From Nonomuraea sp. (GTDB lineage: Bacteria; Actinomycetota; Actinomycetes; Streptosporangiales; Streptosporangiaceae), in contig JABFVJ010000001.1 of the NCBI GenBank assembly GCA_013362835.1, forward strand, positions 1 to 12,269: 12,269 nucleotides of DNA. Reading direction: 5' to 3'. The notes under the pieces were generated by a model, which worked only from the letters and a program-made list of their open reading frames with translations, did no database searches and was not told where the DNA came from. Below are positions 11,856-12,269 of this stretch, one piece after another (within the stretch, counting starts at the first letter, position 1; each line of letters begins with the position of its first letter). A program made the translations under genes and the position numbers.

Positions 11856-12269
11856 TCAGTGCGAAACAGTGGCGCCCACCGTCACCCCCGCCATCGCGGA
11901 GCGAACTCCGGCAGCTTCGAGGGCTTTACGATATGCGGCTGTCTGCTGTGCTCTGGACCCGGCCCTGCCGTAAAGGTCGCCCAGCTCACGCCAGCAACGA
12001 GCGGCCTGACGGTCGGAGCCGAACACCGGGCGGTCGAGCGAGTCGAGCTGCTCGTGCGCGGTGCGCAGCTGCGCCGAGGCGTTGCCTTCGAGGTCGAGCG
12101 TGATCGTGGCGAGGACCAGGTTGGCCTCGGCCGGCGTCGTGCCCGAACCGTCGTGGGCCAGCTCCAGCGCGGCGCCCGCCAGCGTGGCCGCCCCCTTCTG
12201 ATCGCCCGCCCGCAGCTTGACGCGCGCGTGCGCGACCAGGCTCTCGCCGTGCTCGCGCGTGGTGCCGGA
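11856..12269 (-). CDS. TPR-containing protein, probably XRE-type regulator, C-terminal part (5' end outside window)
   Basis: The minus-strand frame is open from the right window edge to a TGA at 11856-11858, giving 137 residues of C-terminus with no start required inside the window. The visible part is Ala/Leu-rich helical repeat. It ends with RCWRELGDLYGRAGSRAQQT (91-110) and AAYRKALEAAGVRS (111-124), a clear TPR-like unit, followed by a short Gly/Val-rich tail. This kind of C-terminus is common in actinomycete helix-turn-helix (XRE) regulators with TPR sensor regions, where the DNA-binding domain is N-terminal; that domain is not in the window, so the regulator label is inference. Codon use is the same GC-biased pattern as in the neighbours. 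It is upstream of gntR on the same strand with a 99-base gap that contains gntR promoter signals. Confidence 0.7.
   Translation of the reverse strand, partial: SGTTREHGESLVAHARVKLRAGDQKGAATLAGAALELAHDGSGTTPAEANLVLATITLDLEGNASAQLRTAHEQLDSLDRPVFGSDRQAARCWRELGDLYGRAGSRAQQTAAYRKALEAAGVRSAMAGVTVGATVSH

Overview
High-GC actinomycete chromosome, most likely a filamentous genus of the Streptosporangiales or Streptomycetales. The guess rests on very strong G/C third-position bias, frequent GTG starts, several apparently leaderless genes, and the gene families present. The genus cannot be fixed from the sequence alone. The window is gene-dense: 14 protein-coding genes, two of them cut by the window edges. 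Gaps are short and every intergenic stretch is under about 110 bases. I see no RNA gene, mobile element, CRISPR array or clear terminator.

Layout. (1) 1-1989: the C-terminal part of a large LuxR-type regulator, then a small four-helix membrane protein. (2) 2069-3452: a universal stress protein convergent with a two-gene minus-strand unit, an Lrp/AsnC regulator followed by the [2Fe-2S] sensor SoxR. A good SoxR box lies between those two genes. (3) 3509-4420: an SMP-30/gluconolactonase-family enzyme, divergent from the Lrp regulator. (4) 4426-8231: an ABC-2 exporter (ATPase and permease, minus strand) divergent from a NarL-type two-component system (kinase and regulator, plus strand). This resembles the NatAB/NatKR and LnrLMN/LnrJK arrangement. 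(5) 8335-9432: a full-length DNA polymerase III beta-clamp paralogue outside the usual dnaA-dnaN-recF neighbourhood. (6) 9436-11074: a MarR regulator divergent from a coupled pair, an ABM-fold monooxygenase-like protein and an NmrA-type NAD(P)-binding protein, with palindromic operators over the divergent promoters. (7) 11082-12269: a FadR-type GntR regulator, then the C-terminal end of a TPR-containing protein.

Most of the window reads as small sensor-plus-effector modules: redox (SoxR), envelope or drug stress (two-component system plus ABC exporter), and small aromatic or quinone stress (MarR module). The most interesting point is the clamp paralogue. Directly upstream is an exact match to the actinobacterial RecA-NDp promoter motif (TTGTCRGTG-N8-TAnnnT), which in mycobacteria is driven by PafBC and is DNA-damage inducible. 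Its C-terminal partner-binding segment also departs from the usual MPxR sequence. Together these suggest a damage-inducible alternative sliding clamp. The rest of the region is conventional, with several well-preserved regulatory sites.
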